From assembly GCA_025363505.1 (NCBI GenBank), contig JANYDV010000198.1, positions 1-8,165 of the forward strand: 8,165 bases of DNA, in the 5' to 3' direction. Below, piece after piece: positions 1-6,470 of this stretch. Both the position numbers and the translations under genes were made by a program. The notes beneath the pieces were generated by a model. That model had not been told where the DNA came from, searched no databases, and was given only the letters and a program-made list of their open reading frames with translations. Numbering within the stretch: position 1 is the stretch's first letter; the number at the start of each line of letters is the position of its first letter. The stretch is from Bacteroidota bacterium. GTDB taxonomy: Bacteria > Bacteroidota > Ignavibacteria > Palsa-1295.

Positions 1-1104
1 GGATGGTGGTCCCCGGTTGTATCAGGCACAATGTATCCGACAATCGGTGGGTGTCTGGGGATGAACATTCACGGCAAAAATAATTTTAAGGTAGGTCCAA
101 TCGGAGATCATGTTGTCTCGTTCGAAATGCTCTTCCCGAACGGCGAGATAAAATTGATTGACAAAGAAAACGAGCCGGAGTTGTTTTACAGTGCCATTTC
201 GAGCTTCGGAATGTTGGGATGCTTCGTGAAGATCACGATGCAGATGAAGAAGGTCTATTCAGGTTTGTTGCACGTCAAAGGATTTACATCAAATGACCTT
301 CATGGACAGTTCGAAATTTTCGAAAAACAAATCCCCGAAAGCGATTATTTAGTAGGATGGGTAGATTGTTTTTCGACAGGAAAAAATCTGGGACGCTCGA
401 TAGTACACCAAGCAAACTACTACAAGCCGAACGAAGATCATTTCCCGGCACAAACGCTACGAGTCGAGCGTCAAATGCTGCCTGAAACACTATTCGGTTT
501 TATTCCGAAATCAGTGCTTTGGGTTTTTATGCGACCGTTTTCGTATAACTTTGGTATCAAAATAATCAATACGCTTCGTTATTGGATGAGCCGCTTTCCG
601 CTTGCGCCGAAAGAGTATGAACAGTCGCACGCCGAGTTTGCATTTTTATTGGATTACGTACCCGGATGGAAAAAATCTTACGGCAAAGGGGGATTGATAC
701 AGTATCAATCCTTCGTCCCGAAAGAAAAAGCGGAGGATGTGTTTCGTAAACAGATCGAACTATGCCAGGCGGAGAAGATCGTGCCGTATTTAGCGGTCTT
801 CAAACGTCATCGGCTTGATCAGTTTTTGATTACACATTCAGTCGATGGCTATTCGTTGGCACTTGATTTTAAGGTTACAAAAAAGAACAGAGACCGGTTA
901 TGGTCTCTGTGTGCAAAGTTAAATGATGTTGTGCTTGCCGCCGGTGGTCGTTTCTATTTTGCAAAAGATGCAACACTCCGCAAACAAGATTTCGAAGCCT
1001 TCCTCGGCAAAACGGCAATTGAATCATTAGCCGATCTCAAACGCCGTTATGATCCGGAAAATATATTACAAACCGATCTCTCGCGCCGATTGATGGGGCA
1101 GTGA
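1..1104 (+). CDS. FAD-dependent oxidase, DprE1-like (5'-truncated)
   Basis: The reading frame is open from base 1, so the gene begins outside the window; 367 residues are visible and the ATG at 31 is internal. It is a PCMH-type FAD-binding oxidoreductase. Residues 5-28 (from PVVSGT through GGCLGMNIHGKNN) match the flavin-binding stretch of this fold, and the mix of HGKNN, a middle GLIQYQ segment and a C-terminal DLSRRL resembles decaprenylphosphoryl-ribose 2'-oxidase (DprE1). That enzyme oxidises the 2'-OH of a lipid-linked ribose during arabinose donor synthesis. Lys322, in FAKDA and 46 residues from the end, sits where the flavin-contacting lysine of mycobacterial DprE1 lies, as recalled. 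About 70-90 N-terminal residues appear to be missing. The expected reductase partner (DprE2-like) is not in view. The substrate is uncertain; another sugar or alcohol oxidase of the family is possible. The stop abuts the stop of the convergent lipoprotein gene. Confidence 0.85.
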   Translation, partial: GWWSPVVSGTMYPTIGGCLGMNIHGKNNFKVGPIGDHVVSFEMLFPNGEIKLIDKENEPELFYSAISSFGMLGCFVKITMQMKKVYSGLLHVKGFTSNDLHGQFEIFEKQIPESDYLVGWVDCFSTGKNLGRSIVHQANYYKPNEDHFPAQTLRVERQMLPETLFGFIPKSVLWVFMRPFSYNFGIKIINTLRYWMSRFPLAPKEYEQSHAEFAFLLDYVPGWKKSYGKGGLIQYQSFVPKEKAEDVFRKQIELCQAEKIVPYLAVFKRHRLDQFLITHSVDGYSLALDFKVTKKNRDRLWSLCAKLNDVVLAAGGRFYFAKDATLRKQDFEAFLGKTAIESLADLKRRYDPENILQTDLSRRLMGQ

Positions 1105-1893
1105 TTATTTCTGCACCATTATTTTTTGTGATCCTCTCGCTTGAAGATTTGCTAAGAGTCCGCTGATCTGCGAGTGATGGAAAAAATCCATTACTGTTGT
1201 CCCCAACTCAGGTGAGATGTAGGTATCAATAATCACCGTGCCATTTGTTCCGCCACCGGATGCAACGACAATGTGGCGAATATGCTGTGTCGTGATATTA
1301 TTTGAAGAGACTGCAATCACGGTGTCGTTCATTACTGTTGCATTATCAGTCAGGTATACTTTGATGCCGAATGATTGTATGATAGATGAGTCGGATTTGC
1401 CAACCCATGTTGTGCCAACTGTCGCCCCGGGTTTTGCAGTGAGAACCCAGCCGACATCGACAGGTCCGCCTAAGGCAATCACAAGCGACTGAAATTTATT
1501 CAGGATATTAAATCCATAATTATATCTCCACACATTTCCCGAAGCGTCTTGATAGTAATAATTGGTATCGGGTTGGTTCGAAGCAAAGATCATTCTCGTT
1601 ACGTTCGAAAATCCTTTATAGGTGAGCGCAGTATCGATCGTCAATTCTTGGCGGTTGTACTGAGCGCTATCAGCGATGATCTTATCGCCGTTATTACCGC
1701 TTTTGTCGGCGGTATCAACGAGGAATAGATTAAAATAATGAGAGCTGCCTGCCGTAAATTTCATTTTTTGTATGGTGACAGGTTTGTTGTCCGACGGAGT
1801 GTCGGTACTGCAGGAATTCAGTGCAAGCAAACAAAGGAGGGTCGCGACAAAAGATGCGCGAGCAGAGCGTTGGAACATCGTTGTATTTTTCAT
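1105..1893 (-). CDS. Predicted lipoprotein of unknown function
   Basis: The product is a 262-residue exported protein with no family I recognise. The ATG at 1891-1893 gives a classical lipoprotein signal: a basic n-region (K2, R9, R12), a hydrophobic core at residues 15-25 and a lipobox L25-N26-S27-C28. Cys28 would be lipidated, leaving the mature protein tethered to a membrane, probably the outer membrane. An in-frame ATG 20 codons upstream would bury the signal behind a polar extension, so it is less likely. The mature part is rich in Ser, Thr, Asn, Val and Ile with alternating hydrophobic residues, suggesting a beta-rich fold. It includes an aromatic patch (NYYYQDASGNVWRYNYGF) and a WVGK turn. 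It has no cysteines after Cys28 and no visible catalytic motif. It lies downstream of mdh on the same strand but is separated by a terminator, so it is probably transcribed alone. Confidence 0.8.
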   Translation of the reverse strand: MKNTTMFQRSARASFVATLLCLLALNSCSTDTPSDNKPVTIQKMKFTAGSSHYFNLFLVDTADKSGNNGDKIIADSAQYNRQELTIDTALTYKGFSNVTRMIFASNQPDTNYYYQDASGNVWRYNYGFNILNKFQSLVIALGGPVDVGWVLTAKPGATVGTTWVGKSDSSIIQSFGIKVYLTDNATVMNDTVIAVSSNNITTQHIRHIVVASGGGTNGTVIIDTYISPELGTTVMDFFHHSQISGLLANLQARGSQKIMVQK

Positions 1894-1982
1894 ATTAGTA
1901 ATAACCCATATTTTATGGAAAAATTTCGTATTTGCGGATGAGTTATTATTCACACATATCCGCCATTATCAATTTAAAATGC

Positions 1983-2006
1983 AAAGGCGACCTGAAAGTC
2001 GCCTTT
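1983..2006 (-). terminator. Hairpin terminator after mdh
   Basis: A perfect 9-bp inverted repeat, AAAGGCGAC and GTCGCCTTT, surrounds a 6-base loop and starts about 20 bases beyond the mdh stop codon. Read on the minus strand, the stem is GC-rich at its core, ends in TTT and is followed by GCATTTTA, which fits an intrinsic terminator with a weak U tract. It separates mdh from the lipoprotein gene. The stem also ends in TTTT on the plus strand, but no plus-strand gene leads into it. Confidence 0.8.
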
Positions 2007-2026
2007 TGTAATATTCGCCATCAAGC

Positions 2027-2953
2027 TTAAAGTTTAACTTTAGCGATGTTTTCTTTCACATCGTCCGAGCTTTTCTTGAGTTCGGCTGCTTCGGCATCAG
2101 TCAGTTTGATCTCGATGATCTGCTCGACACCATTCGACCCGAGTTTGACCGGCACACCAACAACGGTGTCGCTCAAGCCATACTCGCCTTCGAGCCATAC
2201 CGCGCAAGGCAAGACACGCTTCTTGTTGCGGGCAATGGATTCGACCATTTGTGCTGCGCTCGAACCAGGTGCGTAATAAGCACTGCCGGTCTTGAGCAAG
2301 TTTACCATTTCGATACCACCATCGCGAGTGCGCTGGATGATTTGTGCCAAACGCTCGGCAGGAATCAACTCAGGAAGCGGGATGCCGGCAACAGTAGAAT
2401 AACGAGCCAGTGGGACCATTGAGTCGCCATGACCGCCAAGCACAAATGCGGTAACGTCTTGCACTGATACATCAAGCTCCATAGCAATAAAACTACGGAA
2501 GCGGGCGCTATCGAGTACGCCTGCCATACCGATCACTTTATTACGGGGAAGTCCGGTCTTTTTGAGAGCGACGTAGGTCATCACATCAAGCGGATTTGAG
2601 ACAATAATAAAGATTGCATTCGGGCTTTGCTTAAAAGCATTTTCTGCACACGACCCTACGATTTCGGCATTCTTTGCCAATAAATCATCGCGGCTCATAC
2701 CGGGCTTGCGGGCAAGACCAGCGGTAATCACGACAATCTCCGAACCGGCAGTTTCTTCATAGGAATTTGCGCCCGTCAGGCGGGTATCTGTTCCATGAAC
2801 AGGGGCGGACTCGAACATATCGAGGGCTTTGCCTTGGGGAATGCCTTCGACGACGTCAACTAAAACAACATTCTCGGCAAGTTCGCGATCAGCGATTCGC
2901 TGAGCAGTGGTTGCGCCAACATTTCCGGCGCCGATAACAGTAATCTTTTTCAT
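2027..2953 (-). CDS. mdh: Malate dehydrogenase (LDH-like, NAD-dependent)
   Basis: The enzyme interconverts malate and oxaloacetate with NAD in the citric acid cycle, in the cytoplasm. The 308-residue product has the standard family length when started at the ATG at 2951-2953 (MKKITVIGAGNVG). An in-frame upstream start would add 16 non-conserved residues. Visible features are the Rossmann GAGNVG at residues 8-13, Asp33 at the end of the second strand favouring NAD over NADP, and the active-site loop ARKPGMSR at 81-88. Arg82 in that loop is the residue that selects malate; lactate dehydrogenases have Gln there. Further on are VSNPLD at 118-123, LDSARFR at 147-153 (Asp148 and Arg151) and the catalytic His175 in GGHGDS. 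All key residues are intact. The overall type is the LDH-like MDH known from Chlorobi and Bacteroidota. A hairpin precedes it and a terminator follows it, so it is probably monocistronic. Confidence 0.97.
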   Translation of the reverse strand: MKKITVIGAGNVGATTAQRIADRELAENVVLVDVVEGIPQGKALDMFESAPVHGTDTRLTGANSYEETAGSEIVVITAGLARKPGMSRDDLLAKNAEIVGSCAENAFKQSPNAIFIIVSNPLDVMTYVALKKTGLPRNKVIGMAGVLDSARFRSFIAMELDVSVQDVTAFVLGGHGDSMVPLARYSTVAGIPLPELIPAERLAQIIQRTRDGGIEMVNLLKTGSAYYAPGSSAAQMVESIARNKKRVLPCAVWLEGEYGLSDTVVGVPVKLGSNGVEQIIEIKLTDAEAAELKKSSDDVKENIAKVKL

Positions 2954-2986
2954 TGAAAAATGATAGTAGTATTGAATTAAATTTAT

Positions 2987-3009
2987 CGGAAGTAATAGCA
3001 ATACTTCCG
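2987..3009. repeat. Perfect inverted repeat upstream of mdh
   Basis: CGGAAGTA and TACTTCCG form a perfect 8-bp stem around a 7-base loop, 34 bases upstream of the mdh start. No T tract follows on the minus strand (ATAAATTTAATTC), so it is a poor intrinsic terminator for the DUF2007 gene. It could be an operator for a dimeric regulator, a 5' leader hairpin in the mdh transcript, or a weak terminator. The sequence alone does not decide between these. Confidence 0.55.
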
Positions 3010-3087
3010 TCTTTATAAGCGGGCATTACAACGAAAACCTAAGAGGGGAGGTTCTATAAAATATCGGAGAAACGAGGTCTGGTGACG

Positions 3088-3339
3088 TTAGTCTCCGACC
3101 CCAATCTCGGTATCGTCATCGAGATCATCAAGATCAGAACCGATCAGACTCTGGGCTTCTTCAAAATCATCAGCATTCACATAGATACCAACGCCCATGG
3201 TGTAGTCGATAGCGGGCAAGACGCCGTCCATATCGCCGGATTGCATCAAGCATTCAATATCTGCTTCAGCAAGTTTTTGTTTGATGATCTGAGCTTCCGG
3301 CTCGCTGTTCATCCGAGTAAGTAATACAAGTTCATCCAT
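3088..3339 (-). CDS. DUF2007-type small protein
   Basis: This is an 83-residue soluble protein without signal peptide or membrane segment. Residues 1-66 follow the DUF2007 pattern: an opening strand (ELVLLTRMNS), a helix with Glu-Ala-Gln (EPEAQIIKQKLAEADIECLM), then a strand ending in a GIYVNADDFEEAQSLI segment. The family is a small ferredoxin-like fold labelled a putative signal-transducing protein; its role is not established. Residues 67-83 form a strongly acidic tail with seven Asp and one Glu. The ATG at 3337-3339 lacks a Shine-Dalgarno sequence, like its neighbours. It is divergent from the asparagine-synthetase-like gene across an 81-bp gap and lies 134 bp upstream of mdh on the same strand. 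Confidence 0.8.
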   Translation of the reverse strand: MDELVLLTRMNSEPEAQIIKQKLAEADIECLMQSGDMDGVLPAIDYTMGVGIYVNADDFEEAQSLIGSDLDDLDDDTEIGVGD

Positions 3340-3384
3340 AGTAATAGTACATTAAGTATAGTATATCAAAGAGCTTTTCTGAAA

Positions 3385-3412
3385 TTTGTGTTCCCAAGCT
3401 TTCGTAACTTTG
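3385..3412 (+). promoter_or_regulatory. Candidate Bacteroidota-type promoter
   Basis: TTTG at 3385-3388 and TAACTTTG at 3405-3412 resemble the Bacteroidota -33 (TTTG) and -7 (TAnnTTTG) elements. The 16-base spacer is a few bases shorter than usual. If real, transcription would begin within a few bases of the ATG at 3421, giving a nearly leaderless message and supporting that ATG over the upstream in-frame GTG at 3388. Short AT-rich motifs like these also occur by chance. Confidence 0.35.
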
Positions 3413-3420
3413 ATAATAAT

Positions 3421-5202
3421 ATGAAAGCTATCTTCGGCGCATTTGCACCCTCGGGAGATACCCGGACGAAAACATTCGTGGGCAGAATGCTCGACGATGA
3501 GTTCTTTGTCGGTAATAGTGATATATATGAATCGGAAGGTATCATCGTCGGAGCAATTGACGGTAAGGTGTTGCGATCAGGTGATGGTTCTGCGTTAGTT
3601 CTCTTCGGCACTCTCTTTCTCCCTTCGGGAAATATGCTCGGCAGTGAGGATACATTCATCGAAGAATTTATTCCCGGCTTTGAACAACACAACACCAAGT
3701 TTCTGTCAAATTGCGAAGGTGCTTTTTGTTTTGCATATTACTCCGCTCGACAGAAGCAGTTCACTCTGGCAAATGACCCGTTCGGGAATATTGCATTGTT
3801 TTATACTATTAATGATGGTGCAATAATATTCGCTACGAGACAACGACCATTAGCCCAAGCATTAGAACTGCCAATATGCAAAGAATCTCTATTGCACTAT
3901 ATTCGATTTGAGCAGGTATTAGGAAATAATTCTTTTTTTGAAGGCATAGAACGACTACCAGTTGCTTCGATACTTACAATTGATAGCACCCATAAAAAAA
4001 ATATCACCAGATATTTCACGCCGTCTTATGCGTATGTTGCTCATAATGAGATTCCTGAAGTACTTGCGGAGTTACAACAAACATTAGTTGATTCAGTTAG
4101 GAATCAGATTTCAAAGATAGGATCAGTTGGAGTTGCACTCACCGGTGGATTTGATTCGAGAATAACGCTTGCGCTTGTTCGAGCAGCGGGGCTGCCTGAG
4201 AGTGTTGGATTCTTTACTCATGGGTTAGAGAATTCGTATGACGTAATGATAGCAAAAAAAATTGCGTCATCGTTAGGACTTCGTCATACTGTTTGTCTTT
4301 ATGATGAGCAGTTGATTCATAAAAGTATTCAATATGTTTCATCAGTTGTGGCTCAGTCAGAAGGTGCGCTTGGGGTTGATGGTGCAATAATATTTGAGTC
4401 ATGGAAATATCAGCAGGCGAATTATTCGACGATGCTTGATAGCCAAAGTGCGCCGATATACCGCAGGACAATCCTCAAAGCACGTTTGGGCGCGATCGGT
4501 CGTGAGCGTTCGGTGGCAGTAGGAATACTCAAATTTATTCATTCGCCACTGTGGTTGTCGCAATATCTAAATGAATCGGTAAAAAAAGATGCTGAGATGG
4601 CAACGTTGCAAACGATTGACACGGTGCTGTCAGCTTTTCCGGATACATTAACTACCGGAGATGTGATTGATCGATTTTATATTGAGCAAATGTGCAATGG
4701 GCATTATGCACAAGAGGGGAATGTGCAACTGGAGTTTCTTCATTTTTTGCATCCGCTGTTAACGCCAAAAGCGTATGAACTACTTTCGAAACTTCCGACC
4801 GCATTCCGAAGTAAGAATTTGATATATCACTACCTCTTGAATACAATAGCTCCGGAATTAAAAAAATTTCCGCTCGATAACAGTGGCTACAACGTACCAT
4901 ACAACGGCTATCGCTGGAAGCGATACATCCCTCAGGGATATGACCGATTACTTCGGAAGCTCGGTGCATCATTGCATAAAAAACATACGCTGCAACGACC
5001 ACTGATTACCCAAGAGGCAATACTGAGATCAGGAGAACAACAAATGAGAATGTTGTTAGAAGAATGTTTGCCGTTGATGAGCGAGTATATCGTGATTGCA
5101 GAACTGGAAAAAAAACTGCACGACAATACACCGATGCCTGCGAATGAATTATTTCCGCTTACAAATCTTGGGCTTCTATTAAAATACTTATCCGGTACTT
5201 AG
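3421..5202 (+). CDS. Asparagine-synthetase-like amidotransferase lacking the N-terminal cysteine
   Basis: The 593-residue protein has the two-domain layout of asparagine synthetase B. An Ntn-type domain spans about residues 1-190 (EGAFCFAYY at 99-107; NDPFGNIALFY at 118-128). An ATP-pyrophosphatase domain begins near 225, with the PP-loop TGGFDSR at 241-247 that binds and activates with ATP. True glutamine-dependent enzymes start Met-Cys-Gly, with Cys as glutaminase nucleophile. Here the start is MKAIFGAF, so the cysteine is replaced by Lys2, and the NGE-type glutamine-binding loop is not recognisable. Glutamine hydrolysis is therefore unlikely. The PP-loop looks functional, so the protein may adenylate a carboxylate and use another amine, as beta-lactam synthetase and lasso-peptide cyclases do. 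No precursor peptide or protease partner is nearby, so no product can be named. An in-frame GTG at 3388 would add 11 residues without restoring a cysteine start. The gene looks more A/T-rich than mdh. Confidence 0.85.
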   Translation: MKAIFGAFAPSGDTRTKTFVGRMLDDEFFVGNSDIYESEGIIVGAIDGKVLRSGDGSALVLFGTLFLPSGNMLGSEDTFIEEFIPGFEQHNTKFLSNCEGAFCFAYYSARQKQFTLANDPFGNIALFYTINDGAIIFATRQRPLAQALELPICKESLLHYIRFEQVLGNNSFFEGIERLPVASILTIDSTHKKNITRYFTPSYAYVAHNEIPEVLAELQQTLVDSVRNQISKIGSVGVALTGGFDSRITLALVRAAGLPESVGFFTHGLENSYDVMIAKKIASSLGLRHTVCLYDEQLIHKSIQYVSSVVAQSEGALGVDGAIIFESWKYQQANYSTMLDSQSAPIYRRTILKARLGAIGRERSVAVGILKFIHSPLWLSQYLNESVKKDAEMATLQTIDTVLSAFPDTLTTGDVIDRFYIEQMCNGHYAQEGNVQLEFLHFLHPLLTPKAYELLSKLPTAFRSKNLIYHYLLNTIAPELKKFPLDNSGYNVPYNGYRWKRYIPQGYDRLLRKLGASLHKKHTLQRPLITQEAILRSGEQQMRMLLEECLPLMSEYIVIAELEKKLHDNTPMPANELFPLTNLGLLLKYLSGT

Positions 5203-6164
5203 CGCATCTCGTGAGCATCGTATCCTTGTGATTTGAGATATGTGGTTAGTGTTTCTGTAAAACCGTGCATTGAAAATATTCGGGTAGCCTCTGTTTGTTT
5301 GATGGCTCCGAGCAAGCCATTCCAATCGCAATGATCGCTCAGGGCAAAGCCTGCATCATAGATCATACTGCGCATTGAAGATTTATTGAGCATCCACCCC
5401 GACGCGAAGCCTGTTTCGTATTCACCAATGAGATCGAGAATTCCGGTCTTGCGAATTTCCGACGGAGCGATAATCAGTGCGCCTTTGCCACGATAATGCG
5501 CAATGGTTGTTTCGTCAATAATATGATAGTCGGGGAATTGAATGTTTGATAATCTATATGCTGCGCAGAATGAATCAACGGTATGATAGACTAAAATAGG
5601 ACCGATGCTTGGGTCGGCTCCGGCAAGTAAGCGCTGTGCTTTGCCGAGCGAATATCCAAACAGCACCGTTGCGCGACCCCACATCGCATTGAGCTGCCAC
5701 CAGTCATTGATCCGTGCAAAAATTTCAGATTGAGGGCGCCATTTATATTTTGGTTGTGCGAAGGTTGATTCGGTTATGAAGGTATTGCAACGAACAGGCT
5801 CGAAGGTCTCGCATGTTTGATCGGGTTCGGTTTTGTAGTCACCACTGGCTACCCAAACCTCACCTTTGTGCTCAACCCGTACTTGTGCCGAGCCGAGAAT
5901 ATGTCCTGCAGGATGAAGGCTTACGGTGACACCGTTAATATCAATCTTCTCGCCAAAGTCCAACGTTTCGATCGAAGCACGGACGCCGACTCGTCGCCTA
6001 ACAATTGGCTCGCCGGAGCGGGATGTGAGATACGATTTCATTCCGCCGCGAGCGTGATCGCTATGTCCGTGAGTCACGATAGCACGCTCGACAGCAAGAT
6101 GCGGATCAATATAAAAATCGCCCGCCCCACAGTACAGCCCCCGATATGTTTGCTCGATTAACAA
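5199..6164 (-). CDS. Metallo-beta-lactamase DNA exonuclease, ligase-associated type
   Basis: This 321-residue cytoplasmic metallo-beta-lactamase-fold protein has the pattern of ligase-associated DNA exonucleases. These are thought to trim DNA ends alongside an ATP-dependent ligase, an Lhr-like helicase and a phosphoesterase. The family opening GLYCGAGDFYIDP is at residues 9-21. Metal ligands are THGHSDH at 31-37 (His32, His34, Asp36, His37), His88 in HPAGHILGS, Asp109 in SGDYK and His278 in LSDHCDW; His300 in SMHGF is also conserved in style. ESTF and the SLGKAQR stretch are further family marks. The start is TTG at 6162-6164: it places GLYC at the usual distance from the N terminus, and no in-frame ATG or GTG lies between it and the upstream in-frame stop near 6387. 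None of the usual partner genes is in the window. Its stop overlaps the convergent asparagine-synthetase-like gene by 4 bp (TTAG). Confidence 0.92.
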   Translation of the reverse strand: MLIEQTYRGLYCGAGDFYIDPHLAVERAIVTHGHSDHARGGMKSYLTSRSGEPIVRRRVGVRASIETLDFGEKIDINGVTVSLHPAGHILGSAQVRVEHKGEVWVASGDYKTEPDQTCETFEPVRCNTFITESTFAQPKYKWRPQSEIFARINDWWQLNAMWGRATVLFGYSLGKAQRLLAGADPSIGPILVYHTVDSFCAAYRLSNIQFPDYHIIDETTIAHYRGKGALIIAPSEIRKTGILDLIGEYETGFASGWMLNKSSMRSMIYDAGFALSDHCDWNGLLGAIKQTEATRIFSMHGFTETLTTYLKSQGYDAHEMR

Positions 6165-6320
6165 TGCTATTTCAAATTCTATGTTATTAAAACACCACTC
6201 GCTGTGTGTTCGTTGAAATAATACGCGGAGTTCGACTGATATTCTCCGAAATATGATGTGTGCTTGCGAAAATATTTGTATATTAGGTGTAGCGCCATTG
6301 ATCGATTTATACTGCCGGTA

Positions 6321-6407
6321 TTGGTGAATCGGGTGGCATTTATCACTGTTAAAGTATTTGATCCATTGGGTCGTATCAGATTGGGTTTAAAACTCGTTAA
6401 ACAATAA
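6321..6407 (+). pseudogene. Relic of a T9SS sorting domain (upstream array unit)
   Basis: One frame reads LVNRVAFITVKVFDPLGR, then IRLG, then LKLVKQ and TAA at 6405-6407. The first part aligns with residues 261-278 of the gene that follows (ELNRMAYVTVEVFDPLGR), and LKLVKQ with its last six residues. Relative to that gene, 117 bp (39 codons) of the sorting domain are missing in frame between the two blocks. Weaker similarity may run back to about 6300. The frame is closed by TGA at 6237-6239 and has no plausible ATG, so nothing remains of the signal peptide or main domain. It reads as the decayed tail of a former first unit of the tandem array. The 156 bases between the exonuclease start and this relic show no other gene; they should hold the promoters for both directions, but I see no convincing motif. 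Confidence 0.75.
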
Positions 6408-6470
6408 CGCCGATGAAAAGTATAATCCTAGTCGCACTGCTGAGTTTTTTTTGTTGGCAAAGCACGGGCT
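6386..6470 (+). repeat. Tandem-array junction repeat, copy 1
   Basis: This block spans the end of the relic, the 5-base spacer CGCCG, and the start codon and signal-peptide region of the first complete gene. It matches 7375-7459 at 79 of 85 positions by direct comparison, with an offset of exactly 989 bases. Weaker similarity continues to about 6520. Such repeats can support unequal crossover or deletion of units. Confidence 0.9.

Noticed and set aside
3366..3698. A 110-codon minus-strand open frame crossing the divergent promoter region
   Set aside because: It overlaps the start of the well-supported plus-strand gene and shows Ser/Pro-rich noise with no domain.
4652..5002. A 116-codon minus-strand open frame inside the asparagine-synthetase-like gene
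   Set aside because: It is antisense to a coherent synthetase domain, has no known motif and no plausible start context.
3421..5202. Calling the gene asnB (glutamine-hydrolysing asparagine synthetase)
   Set aside because: The N-terminal catalytic cysteine is absent at both possible starts, so the name would imply an activity the sequence does not support.
5817..6161. A 114-codon plus-strand open frame inside the exonuclease gene
   Set aside because: It lies opposite a gene with intact metal-binding motifs, and its translation has no recognisable domain. It is a shadow frame.
3421..6164. A lasso-peptide gene cluster built around the cysteine-less synthetase-like protein
   Set aside because: Length and missing cysteine fit a cyclase, but no precursor peptide, recognition protein or leader peptidase is encoded nearby, and the next gene is a DNA exonuclease.
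6258..6407. A possible small 49-residue protein starting at GTG 6258 and ending at the relic's stop
   Set aside because: Only its second half matches anything, and that match is a broken sorting domain. There is no signal peptide, and a sorting domain without an export signal would be useless. A relic explains it better.
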